64,000 bases of DNA from Luteimonas sp. RC10 (GCF_014192745.1 NZ_JACHYJ010000005.1:62001-126000); one strand, 5' to 3'. Positions 34,314-44,258 are shown, counted from the first letter of the stretch. Numbers and translations are program-made. Notes: generated from the sequence alone by a model not told the origin.

Positions 34314-35045
34314 ATGGGACGAGGACCTTCGATCGAGGCCCGCAAGAACGCGACCGACGCCAAGCGCGGCAAGATCTTCACCAAGATCATCCGCGAGATC
34401 GGCGTCGCCGCCCGTGCCGGTGGCGGCGATCCTGCCAACAATCCGCGCCTGCGCGCTGCCATCGACAAGGGCATGGCGCAGAACATGTCCAAGGACGTGG
34501 TCGAGCGCGCGATCAAGAAGGCGACCGGCGAGCTGGAAGGGGTCGAGTACGAGGAGATCCGCTACGAGGGCTACGCGCCGGGCGGGGTGGCGGTCATCGT
34601 CGATGCATTGACCGACAACAAGGTCCGCACCGTGGCCGACGTGCGCCATGCATTCGGCAAATGCGGCGGCAACCTCGGCACCGATGGCTCGGTGGCCTTC
34701 ATGTTCAAGCGCCTGGGCGTGCTGAGCTACGACGCCGGCGCCGATGAAGAACGGATCACCGAGGTCGCGATCGAGGCCGGGGCCGACGACGTGATCGTCT
34801 ATCCCGAGGACGGCGCGATCGACGTGGTCACCGCGCCCGAGGACTTCGCCGCGGTGCGCGAGGCGATGACCGCCGCGGGCCTGGCGCCCGAGCACGCCGA
34901 GCTGACGTTCCGCGCCGACAACGATGTCGCGGTGGATGCCGAGACCGCGCAGCAGGTCCGCAAGCTGCTGGACCTGCTCGAGGATCTCGACGACGTGCAG
35001 GACGTCTACTCGAACGTGGACCAGGCCTCGCTGGACGGCGCCTGA
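34314..35045 (+). CDS. yebC: YebC/PmpR-family (TACO1-like) protein
   Basis: 243-residue protein of the universally conserved YebC/TACO1 family: N-terminal [24 protein letters not shown] segment, then [23 protein letters not shown] and [12 protein letters not shown]. Members were first seen as DNA-binding regulators; recent work supports a role in helping ribosomes through proline stretches. It lies upstream of ruvC, as in many gammaproteobacteria. TAAAAT at 34279-34284 is a likely -10, giving a short leader. The first residue of the family is usually MAGHSKW; here the N-terminus is slightly shorter. Confidence 0.95.
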   Translation: MGRGPSIEARKNATDAKRGKIFTKIIREIGVAARAGGGDPANNPRLRAAIDKGMAQNMSKDVVERAIKKATGELEGVEYEEIRYEGYAPGGVAVIVDALTDNKVRTVADVRHAFGKCGGNLGTDGSVAFMFKRLGVLSYDAGADEERITEVAIEAGADDVIVYPEDGAIDVVTAPEDFAAVREAMTAAGLAPEHAELTFRADNDVAVDAETAQQVRKLLDLLEDLDDVQDVYSNVDQASLDGA

Positions 35046-35068
35046 CGGCGCCGGTGATCCGTCGCCCG

Positions 35069-35590
35069 ATGACCCGCATCCTCGGTATCGATCCCGGCTC
35101 GCAGCGCACGGGCGTGGGCATCATCGACGTCGATGCGGCCGGCCGCGTCACGCATGTGCATCACGCGCCGCTGTCGTTGCTGTCGGCCGGCGATTTTCCG
35201 GCGCGGCTGCGCCGGTTGCTGGTGGGGCTGGGCGAACTGGTCGAGCTGCACCGGCCCGACGAGGTCGCGATCGAACGGGTGTTCATGTCGCGCAATCCCG
35301 ACTCGGCGCTCAAGCTTGGCCAGGCGCGCGGGGCTGCGATCGGTGCGGTGGTGCTGCGCGACCTGCCGGTGCATGAGTACGCGGCCAGCGAGATCAAGCT
35401 CGCGGTCGTGGGCCGCGGCAGTGCCGAGAAGGGCCAGGTCCAGCACATGGTTGGCCTGATGCTCGGGCTGACCGGCAAGTTGCAGGCCGACGCCGCCGAT
35501 GCGCTGGCGGTGGCGATCACCCATGCCCACGTGCGCGCGACGGCTGGCCGGCTGGGGCTCGACGCGCGCCAGGCCTGGAGCAGGAAATGA
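35069..35590 (+). CDS. ruvC: Holliday junction resolvase RuvC
   Basis: 173-residue endonuclease that cuts Holliday junctions symmetrically, working with RuvAB. Catalytic carboxylates are visible in [12 protein letters not shown] (Asp8), AIERVF (Glu about 70) and [13 protein letters not shown] (two Asp near 140). The start MTRILGID aligns with the family; the upstream in-frame GTG/ATG would add an unconserved extension. It is followed by ruvA after 67 bp, but ruvB is not next: it lies about 12 kb downstream. Confidence 0.96.
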   Translation: MTRILGIDPGSQRTGVGIIDVDAAGRVTHVHHAPLSLLSAGDFPARLRRLLVGLGELVELHRPDEVAIERVFMSRNPDSALKLGQARGAAIGAVVLRDLPVHEYAASEIKLAVVGRGSAEKGQVQHMVGLMLGLTGKLQADAADALAVAITHAHVRATAGRLGLDARQAWSRK

Positions 35591-35657
35591 GCGACATCGC
35601 GGCCCTGTCCGCCCCCCTTCCCACGTTCCATGACCGGCCTGCGGCCGGAGGTGCCCA

Positions 35658-36248
35658 ATGATCGGAAGACTGCGCGGCAAGCTCGTGCACAAGGCCCCCC
35701 CCTGGCTGGTCGTCGACGTGGGCGGGGTGGGGTATGAGCTCGAAGCCCCGATGAGCACGTTCTACGACCTGCCCGAGGTCGGGCGCGAGGTCGCGCTGTT
35801 CACGCACTACGCGCACAAGGAAGACACCGTCTCGCTGTACGGCTTTTTGCACGAGTCCGAGCGCCGGCTGTTCCGCGATGTGCAGAAGGTCAGCGGCATC
35901 GGCGCCAAGATCGCGCTGGCGGTGCTGTCGGGGGTCAGCGTCGATGCGTTCGCGCAATTGGTGCAGGCCGGCGACGTCACCGCACTGACCCGGATCCCGG
36001 GCATCGGCAAGAAGACCGCCGAGCGGATCGTGGTCGAACTGCGCGACCGCGTCGCCGACCTCGGCGGCGTGGGCGGGGCGATGGGCGGCCGCACCGGGCC
36101 CGCCGATCCGCTGTCGGAGGCGACCGTCGCCCTGCAGCAACTGGGCTACAAGCCGGCCGAGGCGGCCAAGATGGCGAAGGCCGCGGCGCGTGATGGCGAT
36201 GCGGCCGAAATCATCATCCGCAAAGCGCTACAGTCCGCGCTTCGCTGA
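35658..36248 (+). CDS. ruvA: Holliday junction branch migration protein RuvA
   Basis: 196-residue junction-binding protein. Domain I begins [20 protein letters not shown], domain II has the two helix-hairpin-helix motifs ([15 protein letters not shown] and [16 protein letters not shown]), and a Gly-rich linker leads to domain III ([19 protein letters not shown]), which contacts RuvB. A strong GGAGGTG precedes the ATG. Its partner ruvB is displaced downstream by the kup-to-yhbW insertion. Confidence 0.97.
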   Translation: MIGRLRGKLVHKAPPWLVVDVGGVGYELEAPMSTFYDLPEVGREVALFTHYAHKEDTVSLYGFLHESERRLFRDVQKVSGIGAKIALAVLSGVSVDAFAQLVQAGDVTALTRIPGIGKKTAERIVVELRDRVADLGGVGGAMGGRTGPADPLSEATVALQQLGYKPAEAAKMAKAAARDGDAAEIIIRKALQSALR

Positions 36249-36275
36249 CCCTCCGCCCGTCAGGGGCCCCACGTC

Positions 36276-38210
36276 ATGACCCAGTCCACGCGCCAGGCGG
36301 CGCCCGATCCGCGCAGTCCGCCCGGGCACGGCCAGACCCATGGCCAGATCGGCCTGGCGGGGCTGGTCGCCGGCGCGATCGGCGTCGTCTTCGGCGACAT
36401 CGGCACCAGTCCGCTGTACACACTGCGCGAGGCGTTCTCGTCGCATTACGGCTTGGTGGCCGACCACGACACCGTGCTCGGCGTGCTGTCGATGATCTTC
36501 TGGTCGCTGACGATCGTGGTGACCTACAAGTACGTCACCATCATCCTGCGCGCCGACAACGACGGGGAGGGCGGCATCATGGCGCTGATGGCGCTCGCCC
36601 AGCGCTGCCTCGCCAAGGGCGGGAAGTCTGCGTATCTGGTCGGCATCCTCGGCGTCTTCGGCGCCTCGCTGTTTTTCAGCGATGGCGTCATCACCCCGGC
36701 GATCTCGGTGCTGTCGGCGGTCGAGGGCCTGGAGGTCGTGGCCCCGGGCCTGCACGCGTGGATCATTCCCATCACCGTGCTCGTGCTCGGCATCCTGTTC
36801 GCGACCCAGCGCTTCGGCACCACCAAGGTTGGGCGGGTGTTCGGCCCGATCATGGTGCTGTGGTTCGCCTCGCTGGCGATGTTGGGCGTGCTCAACATCC
36901 TGCACGCGCCCGAAGTGCTGCACGCGCTCAATCCGTGGTGGGCGGGGCGCTTCTTCGTCGAGCACAGCTGGGGCGGGGTTTTCATCCTGGGCGCGGTGGT
37001 GCTGGCGGTGACCGGTGGCGAGGCGATCTACACCGACATGGGCCACTTCGGTGCGCGGCCGATCCGCTACGCCTGGTACTTCTTCGTGCTGCCGGCGCTG
37101 ATGCTCAATTACCTGGGGCAGGGTGCACTGGTGCTCGAGGACCCGGCGGCGATCCGCAACCCGTTCTATGTCGGCGTGCCCGAATGGGCGCGCTGGCCGA
37201 TGATCGTGATGGCGACCGCGGCGACGGTGATCGCGTCCCAGGCGGTGATCACGGGCGGCTTCTCGGTCGCCCGGCAGGCGATGCAGCTGGGTTACATCCC
37301 GCGCATGCACGTGCGCCACACCTCCAGCGATACCATCGGCCAGATCTACATCCCGGGCGTGAACTGGGCGATGGCGGTGGTGGTGATCGCGCTGGTGCTC
37401 ACGTTCCAGACCTCGTCGGCGCTCGCGGCCGCTTACGGCATCTCGGTCTCGCTGACGATGCTCATCGACACGCTGCTGCTGATCGTGGTGGCGCGCGCGC
37501 TGTGGCCGCGCTGGCGACGCTGGGTGCTGCCGTCGTGCGCCGTGTTCATCCTGATCGACATCGCGTTCGTGATCGCCAACGGCGCCAAGGTGCTGCAGGG
37601 CGCCTGGTTCCCGCTGGTGCTGGGCATCACGCTGTTCACGCTGCTCAGGACCTGGCGGCGCGGCCGCCAGTTGCTGCGTGACGAGATCCAGAAGGAGGGC
37701 ATCCGCCTGGATACCTTCCTGCCCGGCCTGATGCTCGCCCCGCCGGTGCGGGTGCCGGGCACCGCGGTGTTCCTGACCGCCGATCGCGGCGTGGTGCCGC
37801 AGGCGCTGATGCACAACCTCAAGCACAACAAGGTGTTGCACGAGCGCAACGTGTTCCTGACCGTCGAAACGCTCACCGTGCCCTATGCGGCGCCCTCGCG
37901 GCGGATGCGGATCGAGCCGGTCGGCGACGATTTCCATCGCATCACCTTGCGCTTCGGCTTCATGGAAACGCCGGACGTGCCGATGGCATTGATGCGCTGC
38001 GGCGACGTCGAGGGCGGCATCGTGATCGATCCGATGGACACCACCTACTTCACCAGCCGCGAGACCGTGGTCGCCACGCCGCGGCGGGGCATGCCGGTCT
38101 GGCGCGACAAGCTGTTCGCGCTGATGCACCGCAACGCGGCGCCGGCCACGGGCTTCTTCCGCATCCCCGGCAACCGCCTGGTCGAGCTCGGATCGCAGGT
38201 GCATATCTAG
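36276..38210 (+). CDS. kup: Low-affinity potassium transporter Kup
   Basis: 644-residue KUP/HAK/KT family K+:H+ symporter. Family motifs are [19 protein letters not shown] at the first transmembrane helix, [33 protein letters not shown] region, and [15 protein letters not shown]; 12 membrane helices are followed by a cytoplasmic C-terminal domain (from about residue 460) with [25 protein letters not shown]. The gene begins 27 bases after ruvA and may be co-transcribed with it. Confidence 0.96.
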   Translation: MTQSTRQAAPDPRSPPGHGQTHGQIGLAGLVAGAIGVVFGDIGTSPLYTLREAFSSHYGLVADHDTVLGVLSMIFWSLTIVVTYKYVTIILRADNDGEGGIMALMALAQRCLAKGGKSAYLVGILGVFGASLFFSDGVITPAISVLSAVEGLEVVAPGLHAWIIPITVLVLGILFATQRFGTTKVGRVFGPIMVLWFASLAMLGVLNILHAPEVLHALNPWWAGRFFVEHSWGGVFILGAVVLAVTGGEAIYTDMGHFGARPIRYAWYFFVLPALMLNYLGQGALVLEDPAAIRNPFYVGVPEWARWPMIVMATAATVIASQAVITGGFSVARQAMQLGYIPRMHVRHTSSDTIGQIYIPGVNWAMAVVVIALVLTFQTSSALAAAYGISVSLTMLIDTLLLIVVARALWPRWRRWVLPSCAVFILIDIAFVIANGAKVLQGAWFPLVLGITLFTLLRTWRRGRQLLRDEIQKEGIRLDTFLPGLMLAPPVRVPGTAVFLTADRGVVPQALMHNLKHNKVLHERNVFLTVETLTVPYAAPSRRMRIEPVGDDFHRITLRFGFMETPDVPMALMRCGDVEGGIVIDPMDTTYFTSRETVVATPRRGMPVWRDKLFALMHRNAAPATGFFRIPGNRLVELGSQVHI

Positions 38211-38311
38211 CCGGGGGCATGCCCCGTCGGGCGGGTGCGACGCTGCGTCGCAGTCAAGTCTGCCCGCCGGCGGTCGCTAACGTCGGCGAGTACCGCCGGA
38301 CGCCGAACCGC

Positions 38312-39601
38312 ATGCACGCGCTCCTGCCCAGGATCCCGACCTCGCCCCTGCCGCAGCGCGTGCTGCTGGTGGAGAACTCGCGTGCCTACACCCAGGCCGT
38401 GGCCGGCACCATCGAGAGCCGGCTCGAGCTGCCGGTGACCGTTGCCGGATCGCTGGCCGAGGCCAAGCGGGCGCTCGACGCGCACGACGACTGGTTCCTG
38501 GTGTTGACCGGGCTGGTCCTGGCCGACGGCGATCGTGACTCGGTCGTCGATTTCTTCCTGGCGCGCGGCCTGGCAACGGTCGTCGTGAGCGGCGTCTACG
38601 ACCGCGAACTGCGCGACCGCCTGCTGCGCCGACAGGTGATCGACTTCGTGCTCAAGAGCACGCCGGGCAGCCTGGACTACATCGTCTGGCTGGTGCAGCG
38701 CCTGGAGCGCAACCGGCGGATCTCCGCACTGGTGGTCGACGATTCGGCCTCCGCGCGCGAGCGCACCGCTTGGTTGCTGGAGATGTTCGGCTACCGGGTG
38801 GTGCAGGCCGCCGAAGGCGATGCCGCGCTGCGCGCGCTCGAAGCCGACCCGACGATCCGCCTGGCCTTGATCGACGAGGAAATGCCGGGCATGCAGGGCG
38901 TGGAGGTGACACGGCGCCTGCGCGCGCTGCGCGCTCGCGACCGGGTCGCGGTGATCGGCGTGTCGGGCTGCGAGGATGCCGACCTGGTCGCGCGTTTCCT
39001 CAAGAACGGCGCCAACGATTTCCTGCGCAAGCCCTACTCGCGCGAGGAGTTCTTCTGCCGCGTCTCGCAGAACGTCGACCAGCTCGAGCTCATCGGCAGC
39101 CTGCAGGACCTGGCGACACGCGATTTCCTCACCGGCCTGCCCAACCGGCGCTGCTTCCTCGAGCGTGCCGAGCAGCAACTGCCGGCACTGCAGGACGGCG
39201 GCACGCCGGTGGCGATGGCGATCCTCGATGTCGACCACTTCAAGCACATCAACGACAGCTGGGGGCACGAGACCGGCGACCACGCACTGCGTGCGCTGGC
39301 GACCGCGCTGTCGGCGCACGCGCGCCCACAGGACCTGATCGCGCGTTTCGGTGGCGAGGAGTTCTGTCTGCTGGTGCCCGGGCTCGATGCCGACGCGCTG
39401 GCCGCGTACTTCGAGCGCCTGCGCGCCAGTGTCGAGGATCTGCGGGTGCCGGTGCGCGGCGGCGATCTGCGGATGACCGTCAGCATCGGCGTGTGCGCGG
39501 CCTCCACCAGCGACGACCTGCACCGGCTGCTGGCCGAGGCCGACCGTCGTCTCTATCTGGCCAAAGCCGGCGGCCGCAACCGCGTGGTGGTGGCCGGCTG
39601 A
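38312..39601 (+). CDS. Response regulator with two REC domains and GGDEF
   Basis: 429-residue diguanylate cyclase predicted to make c-di-GMP. REC1 (about 15-130) is degenerate: the phosphoacceptor region reads VLTGLVLADGD, with Gly in place of the expected Asp. REC2 (about 140-260) is intact: VVDDSAS, LALIDEEMPGMQG with the acceptor Asp, GVSG and LRKPYS. The GGDEF domain (about 270-429) has ARFGGEEF and an inhibitory I-site RPQD five residues before it. This REC-REC-GGDEF order resembles PleD. No cognate kinase is adjacent. The ATG chosen is MHALLPRIP; the frame is open upstream to 38219. Confidence 0.9.
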   Translation: MHALLPRIPTSPLPQRVLLVENSRAYTQAVAGTIESRLELPVTVAGSLAEAKRALDAHDDWFLVLTGLVLADGDRDSVVDFFLARGLATVVVSGVYDRELRDRLLRRQVIDFVLKSTPGSLDYIVWLVQRLERNRRISALVVDDSASARERTAWLLEMFGYRVVQAAEGDAALRALEADPTIRLALIDEEMPGMQGVEVTRRLRALRARDRVAVIGVSGCEDADLVARFLKNGANDFLRKPYSREEFFCRVSQNVDQLELIGSLQDLATRDFLTGLPNRRCFLERAEQQLPALQDGGTPVAMAILDVDHFKHINDSWGHETGDHALRALATALSAHARPQDLIARFGGEEFCLLVPGLDADALAAYFERLRASVEDLRVPVRGGDLRMTVSIGVCAASTSDDLHRLLAEADRRLYLAKAGGRNRVVVAG

Positions 39602-39647
39602 TTGCGCGGCGCGCCATGCAGGCGCGCCGATGCTGCATTCGATGCGC

Positions 39648-39689
39648 TTGATCTGCGTCATCGCAGCCGCTGCGGCCGCTGCCTAGCCT
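39648..39689 (+). promoter_or_regulatory. FNR/Anr-like site and -10 of ubiD
   Basis: TTGATCTGCGTCAT (39648-39661) matches 8 of 10 FNR consensus bases. TAGCCT at 39684-39689 fits a -10 with start near 39696, which places the site centre at -41.5, as at nap. The ubiD start lies 40 bases downstream. Confidence 0.65.
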
Positions 39690-39735
39690 TGCCGGCATCG
39701 TCTCCCGGCCGGGAGCGTCCGCGCCGGAGCCCCGT

Positions 39736-41208
39736 TTGCACGATCTGCGCCAGTTCCTCGACCGCCTGACCCGGCACGACCAGCTGTGGGAGGTCGGCGC
39801 GCCGGTCGATCCTGAGCTCGAGAGCACGGCGTTGTCGCTCCATGCGCTGCGCGAACAGGGGCCGGCGCTGCTGATGCGCCGGTCGGTCGGATCGGCGCAC
39901 CCGATGCTCGGCAACCTGTTCGGGCATCGTCGACGCATCGAACTGGCGCTCGGTGAGCGGCCATTGGCTTCGCTGCGCGAACTGGGCGAATTGCTCGCCG
40001 AGCTCAAGGAACCGCGCTGGCCGTCGTCACTGCGGGGCGCGCTCGAGGCCTGGCCGGGGCTGGCGCAACTGGCGCATGTCGCGCCGCGCCGCGTGGAGGA
40101 GGCGGCGTTCTGCGAGGAGGTCGTCCACGGTGGCGACATCGATCTGGCGCGGCTGCCGATCCAGCGCTGCTGGCCCGGCGACGTCGACCGCCTGATCACC
40201 TTCGGTCTGGTCGTCACTCGCGGCACCGAACAGGCGCGGCAGAACGTGGCGATCTACCGCCAGCAGCCGATCGGGCGCAACCGCGTGATCATGCGCTGGC
40301 TGCCGCATCGCGGCGGTGCGCAGGATCATGCAGCCTGGCAGCGCATGCACCCCGACCGCCCATTTCCGGTCGTGGTCGCGATCGGAGCCGATCCGGCGAC
40401 GTTGCTTGCCGCGGTCGCGCCGGTGCCCGACACGCTGTCGGAGTACGAGTTCGCCGGTCTGCTGCGTGGTGCACGTACGCGGGTGTGGCGCAGCGCGCTG
40501 ACCGGACTCGACGTGCCGGCGGGTGCGGAGATCGTGCTCGAAGGCTTCATCCATCCCGGCGACACCGCGCCCGAGGGCCCATTCGGTGACCACACCGGCT
40601 ACTACAACGCGCGCGATGCGTTCCCGGTGCTTACGATCGAGTGCATGCGCCTGCGTCGCGGTGCGATCTATCACGGCAGCTACATGGGGCGCGCGCCGCA
40701 TGACGAGCCTTCGGTGCTGGCGATGGCGCTCAACGAGGTCTTCGTGCCGATCCTGCGCAAGGTGTTCCCGGAGATCGTCGACTTCCACCTGCCGGCGCAG
40801 GCGTGCTCGTACCGGGTCGCGGTGGTCTCGATCCGCAAGCAGTACGCCGGCCATGCGCGGCGGGTGATGATGGGCATCTGGTCGTACCTGCGCCAGTTCA
40901 CCTACACCAAGTTCGTGATCGTGGTCGACGACGACATCGACGCGCGCGATTGGGGCCAGGTGCTGTGGGCGATCTCGACCCGGGTCGATCCTGCGCGCGA
41001 TGCGATGCTGGTCGACAACACGCCGATCGACTACCTCGACTTCGCATCCCCGGTCGCCGGGCTCGGCTCCAAGCTCGGGCTCGATGCGACCAATAAGTGG
41101 CCCGGCGAGACCGCACGCGACTGGGGCCGACCGATCGTGCCCGACCCGCAGGTCGCCGCACGCGTGGGGCGGCTGTGGGAGGCATTGCGCGATGCACGCA
41201 GCGCCTGA
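39736..41208 (+). CDS. ubiD: 4-hydroxy-3-polyprenylbenzoate decarboxylase UbiD
   Basis: 490-residue prenylated-FMN-dependent decarboxylase of ubiquinone biosynthesis. UbiD signatures are NVAIYRQQPIGRNRVIMRW, PEGPFGDHTGYYN (substrate/pocket Glu), RRGAIYHGSYMGRAPHDEPS and LGSKLGLDATNKWPGET; length is close to E. coli UbiD (497). The start is a TTG directly followed by HDLRQFLDRL, the family N-terminus. UbiX, which makes the cofactor, is not in the window. UbiD acts in both aerobic and anaerobic routes, but here it sits 69 bp before ubiU behind an FNR-like promoter, so this copy is probably used when oxygen is low. A second copy elsewhere cannot be excluded. Confidence 0.93.
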   Translation: MHDLRQFLDRLTRHDQLWEVGAPVDPELESTALSLHALREQGPALLMRRSVGSAHPMLGNLFGHRRRIELALGERPLASLRELGELLAELKEPRWPSSLRGALEAWPGLAQLAHVAPRRVEEAAFCEEVVHGGDIDLARLPIQRCWPGDVDRLITFGLVVTRGTEQARQNVAIYRQQPIGRNRVIMRWLPHRGGAQDHAAWQRMHPDRPFPVVVAIGADPATLLAAVAPVPDTLSEYEFAGLLRGARTRVWRSALTGLDVPAGAEIVLEGFIHPGDTAPEGPFGDHTGYYNARDAFPVLTIECMRLRRGAIYHGSYMGRAPHDEPSVLAMALNEVFVPILRKVFPEIVDFHLPAQACSYRVAVVSIRKQYAGHARRVMMGIWSYLRQFTYTKFVIVVDDDIDARDWGQVLWAISTRVDPARDAMLVDNTPIDYLDFASPVAGLGSKLGLDATNKWPGETARDWGRPIVPDPQVAARVGRLWEALRDARSA

Positions 41209-41246
41209 CCTGGGTCAATGAGCCGTGCAGGGGCGGCGCCTAGCAT
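41205..41246 (+). promoter_or_regulatory. FNR/Anr-like site and -10 of ubiU
   Basis: CTGACCTGGGTCAA (41205-41218) matches 7 of 10 FNR consensus bases and overlaps the ubiD stop. TAGCAT at 41241-41246 is a -10 candidate; the inferred start near 41253 puts the site at -41.5. The site is weaker in sequence than nap but identical in geometry. Confidence 0.55.
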
Positions 41247-41277
41247 GCAAGCCCCTGCGCAATGACGAGGACGAGCG

Positions 41278-42276
41278 ATGCAACTGGTGTGTCCAGCGGG
41301 CAACCTGCCCGCGCTGCAGGCGGCGATCGAGGCCGGCGCCGACGCGGTGTACGCCGGCCTGCGCGACCAGACCAACGCGCGCGCGTTTCCAGGGCTGAAC
41401 TTCGACGAGGCCGAACTGCGCCAAGGCATCGCCTATGCGCACGCGCGCGGTCGTCAGGTCTACCTTGCACTCAACACCTATCCAGACAGCGTTCGGCTGC
41501 CGCAGTGGCTGCGCGCGGTGGACCGCGCGGCGGCGCTCGGCGCAGACGCCATCATCGCGGCCGAGATGGCGGTGCTCGACTACGCCGCGCGCCGCTATCC
41601 GCAGCTTGCCCGGCATCTGTCGGTGCAGGGATCGGCGACCACTGCGGCCGCGTTGCGTTACGCCCACGAGCGCTTCGGCATCGCGCGCGCGGTACTGCCG
41701 CGCGTGTTGTCGGTGCAGCAGGTCGAGCGCCTGTGCGCGGCGTCGCCGGTGCCGCTGGAGGTCTTCGCGTTCGGCAGCCTGTGCATCATGGTCGAGGGCC
41801 GCTGCCAGCTCTCGAGCTATGTGACCGGGCAATCGCCCAATCGCCACGGTGTGTGCTCGCCCGCGGCCTTCGTGCGCTGGGACGAACACGCGGACCGCAG
41901 CCGCAGCGTGCGGGTGAACGGCATGCTGATCGACCGCTTCGCCGACGGCGAACCGGCCGGCTATCCGACCGTGTGCAAGGGCCGCTACGACGTCGGCGGC
42001 GAGATCTTCCACGCGCTCGAGGAGCCGACCAGTCTCAACACGTTGGAACTGCTGCCGCGGCTGGCGCAGGCCGGCGTCGCGGCGCTGAAAATCGAGGGGC
42101 GCCAGCGTGGTGTGGCGTATGTGCGCGCAGTGGCGCAGACCTGGCGTCGGGCGTTGGACCGTCACCGCGACGATCCGCAGCGCTGGCGTACCGAGCCCGA
42201 CTGGCAACGTGCGCTGTCGGCGCATGCCGAAGGCCAGCAGACCACGTTGGGGCCTTATCACCGTGCCTGGCATTGA
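41278..42276 (+). CDS. ubiU: O2-independent ubiquinone hydroxylation protein UbiU
   Basis: 332-residue peptidase-U32-family protein that, with UbiV, hydroxylates ubiquinone precursors without oxygen. The four cysteines that bind the 4Fe-4S cluster are present at residues 169 (GSLCIMVEG), 176 (GRCQLSS), 193 (HGVCSP) and 233 (TVCKGRY), almost exactly the E. coli numbering. The N-terminus MQLVCPAGNLPALQAAIEAGAD is typical. It ends four bases before ubiV. Formerly called YhbU/YhbP. Confidence 0.96.
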   Translation: MQLVCPAGNLPALQAAIEAGADAVYAGLRDQTNARAFPGLNFDEAELRQGIAYAHARGRQVYLALNTYPDSVRLPQWLRAVDRAAALGADAIIAAEMAVLDYAARRYPQLARHLSVQGSATTAAALRYAHERFGIARAVLPRVLSVQQVERLCAASPVPLEVFAFGSLCIMVEGRCQLSSYVTGQSPNRHGVCSPAAFVRWDEHADRSRSVRVNGMLIDRFADGEPAGYPTVCKGRYDVGGEIFHALEEPTSLNTLELLPRLAQAGVAALKIEGRQRGVAYVRAVAQTWRRALDRHRDDPQRWRTEPDWQRALSAHAEGQQTTLGPYHRAWH

Positions 42277-42280
42277 TTCG

Positions 42281-43165
42281 ATGAAGCTCAGCCTTGGACC
42301 GTTGCAGTACTACTGGCCGCGCGCGACCACACTCGCGTTCTATCGAGATGTCACTGCCTGGCCGGTCGATATCGTCTACCTAGGCGAGACTGTGTGCAGC
42401 AAGCGCCGCGAGTTGCGCGGCGCCGACTGGCTGGCGCTGGCCGACATGCTGGCCGAGGCGGGCAAGGCGGTCGTGCTGTCGACGCTGGCGTTGCTGGAGG
42501 CCGAGTCCGAGCTCGGTGCGATGCAGCGCCTGGTCGAGAACGGCCGCTTCATGATCGAGGCCAACGACCTGTCGGCCGTGCAACTGTGCCGCGAGCGTGG
42601 ACTGCCGTTCGTCGGTGGCCCGACGCTCAACGTCTACAACCATCGTGCGCTGGCGATGCTGGTCGAGGACGGTCTGCAGCGCTGGGTACCGGGTGTCGAG
42701 CAGGGGCGTACGCTGCTGACCGAATTGCGTGCCGCGCTCCAGGCCGACGGCGGCACAATGCCCGAACTCGAGGTGCTGGCCTGGGGCCGGCTGCCGCTGT
42801 CGTACTCGGCGCGCTGCTTCACCGCCCGCGCGCTCGATCTGCCCAAGGACCGTTGCGGCCTGCGTTGCATCGAGCATCCCGACGGGCTGCCGTTGCAGAC
42901 GCGCGAGGGTGACCCGTTCCTGACGATCAACGGCGTGCAGGTCCAGGGCGCCGATGTGATCGACATGGCGCCCGAGCGTGACGCGCTGCACGCCTGTGGC
43001 GTCGATGTACTGCGCCTGTCGCCGCAGGTCGGCGATATGGCAGCCATCGTCGAGCGTTTCCGCACGATGCTCGACGCACCGGAGCCACCCGCGCCCATGG
43101 GCGCCCGTAACGGCTACTGGCACGGCACGCCCGGCCTGGGGACGCTGCCCGCACAGCCGGCCTGA
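42281..43165 (+). CDS. ubiV: O2-independent ubiquinone hydroxylation protein UbiV
   Basis: 294-residue partner of UbiU in a heterodimer, also a peptidase-U32-like iron-sulfur protein. Cluster cysteines are at residues 39 (GETVCSKRR), 179 (SARCFTA), 192 and 196 (DRCGLRC), matching E. coli C39, C180, C193 and C197. The start MKLSLGPLQYYWPR is the family N-terminus and follows the ubiU stop by four bases; the longer open frame upstream lies inside ubiU and is not used. The gene is convergent with the chorismate mutase-ubiT fusion, 166 bp apart; no strong terminator is seen between them. Confidence 0.96.
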   Translation: MKLSLGPLQYYWPRATTLAFYRDVTAWPVDIVYLGETVCSKRRELRGADWLALADMLAEAGKAVVLSTLALLEAESELGAMQRLVENGRFMIEANDLSAVQLCRERGLPFVGGPTLNVYNHRALAMLVEDGLQRWVPGVEQGRTLLTELRAALQADGGTMPELEVLAWGRLPLSYSARCFTARALDLPKDRCGLRCIEHPDGLPLQTREGDPFLTINGVQVQGADVIDMAPERDALHACGVDVLRLSPQVGDMAAIVERFRTMLDAPEPPAPMGARNGYWHGTPGLGTLPAQPA

Positions 43166-43331
43166 TCCCGATTCTTGTCAACGCGCGATCGCGCCGCTGC
43201 CGTGCGGCGCATCTCCTTGCGGGGTGCGCATGCGCGCAGCGCCTGCAACGTGCCGCAGGACAGCCGTTTGGCCCGTCGCGCGGGGCGGATCGCTCACCCG
43301 GCTTGTGCTTGCGTGGCGGCGCGCTGTCGCC

Positions 43332-44258
43332 TCAGGCCGAGCGATGCGCCTTGCGGGCGGCGCGTGCGATTCGGGCGCTGCGTTGCAGCGCGATGCGCAG
43401 GCCCAGTGGCAGCGTGTCCCAGGGCATGCGGTCGAGCAGATTGCGCACGGTCAGCCCGAGCTCGACATCGCCGATGAGCACCAGTCGGCGCTGGAAGAAC
43501 AGCGTGTCGGCATCTTCCAGGCGGCTGGCGAGCAACATCAGGTCGGTCGCGCTGCCGCGGACGCTGGCCTCGGCCGGACCGGGTACGGCCCGCAGTCGGC
43601 CTTGCGTCCAGCTCAGGACCATCGCGATGCCGAGATCCTCGACCTCGATGCCCAGCCGCCGACCGGCGACCAGGTCGAGCGCAGGCCCGATCTGCGCGGT
43701 CTGCAACACCTGAGATAACGCGCGTTCGAGCGGGGCCTCGACAACCGGTTGTGGCAGGCGCCGCAGCACCGGCTTCCAGCGCGCGGGCGGGGGGAGCAGG
43801 CGCAGCAGCGCGGCGGCCGGGGAGGGATCGGTTGGATCGAAGGCAGAAGCGGTCGCGGTCATGGCGGGGGCCGGTCGGGGAGGAGGGAAGGTGGAGCGGG
43901 ACTGCCGGTCGCAGGCGTCGGCGATCAGCAGCGTGGCCAGCCGGTCCACCGTGTCGCCGGGCACGTGCAGGCGCGCGGCGATCCGATGTGCGTGCGCCCG
44001 GACCTGGGCCTCGCGGCCGGCATCGCGCAATGGGCGGTCCAGCGCGCGCTTCATGCCACCGGCCAGTGCCGCAACGCCGCGGCGCGCGGCCAGCAATGCG
44101 ATCAGGGCTGCATCGATGCGGTCGATGCCGTGGCGCGCCGCCTCCAATGCGATCGCGGCCAGTGGCGGAGCAGGGCGGCCATGGCTGTTGGGCATGGCGA
44201 TGTCGCCACTCATGCGCCCGGCACCGGTGGCGGCGCAACCCGCTGCAACGACACGCAC
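43332..44258 (-). CDS. ubiT: Chorismate mutase (AroQ-type)-UbiT fusion
   Basis: 308-residue protein with two parts. Residues about 35-120 align with the AroQ chorismate mutase domain: Arg42, Arg59, Lys70, Asp79, Arg82, Glu83 and Gln119 match E. coli residues 11, 28, 39, 48, 51, 52 and 88; only Ser84 is changed (Ala115). Residues about 165-290 form an SCP2 lipid-binding domain (LVAGRRLGIEVEDLG, LMLLASRLEDADTLFFQRRL, IGDVELGLTVRNLLD) as in UbiT, which supports O2-independent ubiquinone synthesis by binding the lipid intermediates. E. coli UbiT (174 residues) lacks the mutase part. The GTG start is supported by GAGGAG nine bases upstream. Whether the mutase is active, or rather binds chorismate, is unknown. 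Confidence 0.88.
   Translation of the reverse strand: MRVVAAGCAATGAGRMSGDIAMPNSHGRPAPPLAAIALEAARHGIDRIDAALIALLAARRGVAALAGGMKRALDRPLRDAGREAQVRAHAHRIAARLHVPGDTVDRLATLLIADACDRQSRSTFPPPRPAPAMTATASAFDPTDPSPAAALLRLLPPPARWKPVLRRLPQPVVEAPLERALSQVLQTAQIGPALDLVAGRRLGIEVEDLGIAMVLSWTQGRLRAVPGPAEASVRGSATDLMLLASRLEDADTLFFQRRLVLIGDVELGLTVRNLLDRMPWDTLPLGLRIALQRSARIARAARKAHRSA

Noticed and set aside
36228..38204. 658-codon open frame on the minus strand
   Set aside because: Antisense to kup; His/Arg/Asp-rich composition typical of shadow frames.
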